A stretch of DNA of 64,000 nt from Camarhynchus parvulus. Its lineage: Eukaryota; Chordata; Aves; Passeriformes; Thraupidae. The first letter of the stretch is position 1. Each line of letters starts with the position of its first letter. The stretch is taken from positions 15,045,001-15,109,000 of the forward strand of contig NC_044584.1 in assembly GCF_901933205.1 (NCBI RefSeq), given 5' to 3'. A model generated the notes under the pieces. It made no database searches. It saw nothing but the letters and a program-made list of their open reading frames with translations, and was not told the origin of the DNA. This document shows positions 63,000 through 64,000 of the stretch, in pieces. The translations under genes and the position numbers were made by a program.

Positions 63000-63460
63000 C
63001 AGATTAGATCATTACACATTTCTGTTGCAAAACACTGTTGATAGAGTGTCATAGAGGATTAGATTTGCTGTATCTTATTTATTATACATGTCCACATATT
63101 GTGATAATTGGGTTGAATAATATTTCATGCAGGCTAATGTGAAAATCATTTTTGCTGAATATAAAATTACCTATTTTGATTCTGCAGGGGTTTGTTTTGT
63201 CAAAACTCATGTAGCACTTAGGAAACTAATAATTGTTCAATTGTGGAGCAGAAGTGTAAAATTATCTTAACAGAAGTGCAGAAAATGAAAAGAACAATGG
63301 ATCTGACCTCATTTGTTTGATTATTAATGGTGTTTCATCTAATTTACAAGGTCTAACCTTGTGTAATGCAAATGTAGAGTGCAAATGTATCTTTTTATCT
63401 CACAGTCACTAATTAGTTATGCTATATATCACCCTATTTTTGCTCTAGTTAAGCAATGGG
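63000..63460. promoter_or_regulatory. Candidate conserved regulatory element
   Basis: AT-rich yet not repetitive, with dense developmental-type motifs. These include an exact octamer ATGCAAAT (63366-63373), CTAATTAGTTATG (homeodomain core), AACTAATAATTGTTCAATTG, TGATTATTAATGG and TGTTTGAT. Such clustering without simple repeats is typical of deeply conserved enhancers near developmental genes. AT-rich DNA also produces these cores by chance, so alignment to other birds, turtles or mammals is required. Confidence 0.35.
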
Positions 63461-64000
63461 GCAGAAATCTGAAGAAAAAACCACCAAGAATAACATTTAG
63501 AAAATACCATTAGATTAGAGAGACTGAAAAAAACAATCTGTGAAGATTATTTAATATACTTTATAATTTGGTACAGCTCTCACTCCTCAGCTAAGGAAAA
63601 CAAAATGTTTAAATATTAGAAGTGAAACCTTTCTGGCAATGCTGTGATTTAGGCAGAAGTCTTCTGTTTCTCTTCCTAAGACCTGACAGAGCTACCAGCC
63701 CTGGCAGAAAATGGCCCTGTACTACATCAGCTACAGGAGCCACTCAGACTCCACACTAACAGTGGCATTGCTCCTTGCGTTTCAGAGAAAATCACCTTTT
63801 CTAAAGACCACGTTAATTAGATTTCAGAGATGAGAACAGCGAGAATGGTGAAACAAGGCAGAATCTGCACCTATTTCTGTCACTGTCATATTTTCTGAAA
63901 AATGCCTTCGCCAGGATTTCTTCTCTTGGGAAGATGAGAAGCCTCAGCTTCTCCTGTGTTTGCTGCTCTGGAATGTGCTCTGGATATTGTTTATCCAAAC
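63461..64000. other. Non-coding stretch to the window end
   Basis: No gene or repeat recognised. The 61-codon minus frame at 63813-63998 has no recognisable product; whether it continues beyond the window cannot be seen. Confidence 0.5.

Noticed and set aside
1..64000. CRISPR array, insertion sequences or bacterial operons
   Set aside because: No regularly spaced direct repeats, no transposase and no bacterial gene organisation.

Overview
The window reads as non-coding vertebrate nuclear DNA, most likely from a bird and probably a songbird (passerine). It is AT-rich and CpG-poor, all open reading frames are short (longest 173 codons), and there are no bacterial-style gene blocks, ribosome binding sites or operons. 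The recognisable mobile DNA is sparse and of avian type: a CR1 LINE 3' end near 56.72-56.81 kb, an older reversed CR1-like tail near 28.08 kb, and a solo retroviral LTR at 49302-49685 that resembles songbird class II LTRs. A mammalian segment of this size would normally carry many SINE and L1 copies, and none are seen. The species call is inference from sequence patterns, not from a database match.

No protein-coding gene, exon, tRNA, rRNA or other RNA gene could be supported on either strand. The window is best described as a gene desert, or the inside of a very large intron.

Layout. 0-21.6 kb: ordinary AT-rich sequence with a few A/C-rich or T-rich simple tracts, short hairpins and two GC-richer patches (about 8.92-9.14 and 17.66-18.01 kb). 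21.6-22.7 kb: a possible conserved element, then a strongly G-poor block (22213-22650) with a 22-base poly-A, which looks like an inserted mobile-element fragment. 25.6-30.7 kb: GA-rich tracts, the CR1-like relic and a (GGGA)n tract able to form a G-quadruplex. 32.9-36.0 kb: a 29-bp tandem duplication, a small repeat cluster around TTCAGTGAAA and one CTCF-like site. 36.8-37.4, 48.47-48.74 and 63.0-63.46 kb: three stretches whose motif density (homeodomain-like and octamer sites) or retained CpGs suggest conserved regulatory elements. 40.9-46.4 kb: relics of an old amniote repeat and several perfect inverted repeats. 49.3-49.7 kb: the solo LTR. 55.5-56.8 kb: a long DNA palindrome, an A/C simple tract and the CR1 tail.

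No previously undescribed gene system could be demonstrated. The points most worth checking are the candidate regulatory blocks, the solo LTR with its two adjacent inverted repeats, and the unexplained G-poor block at 22.2-22.65 kb.
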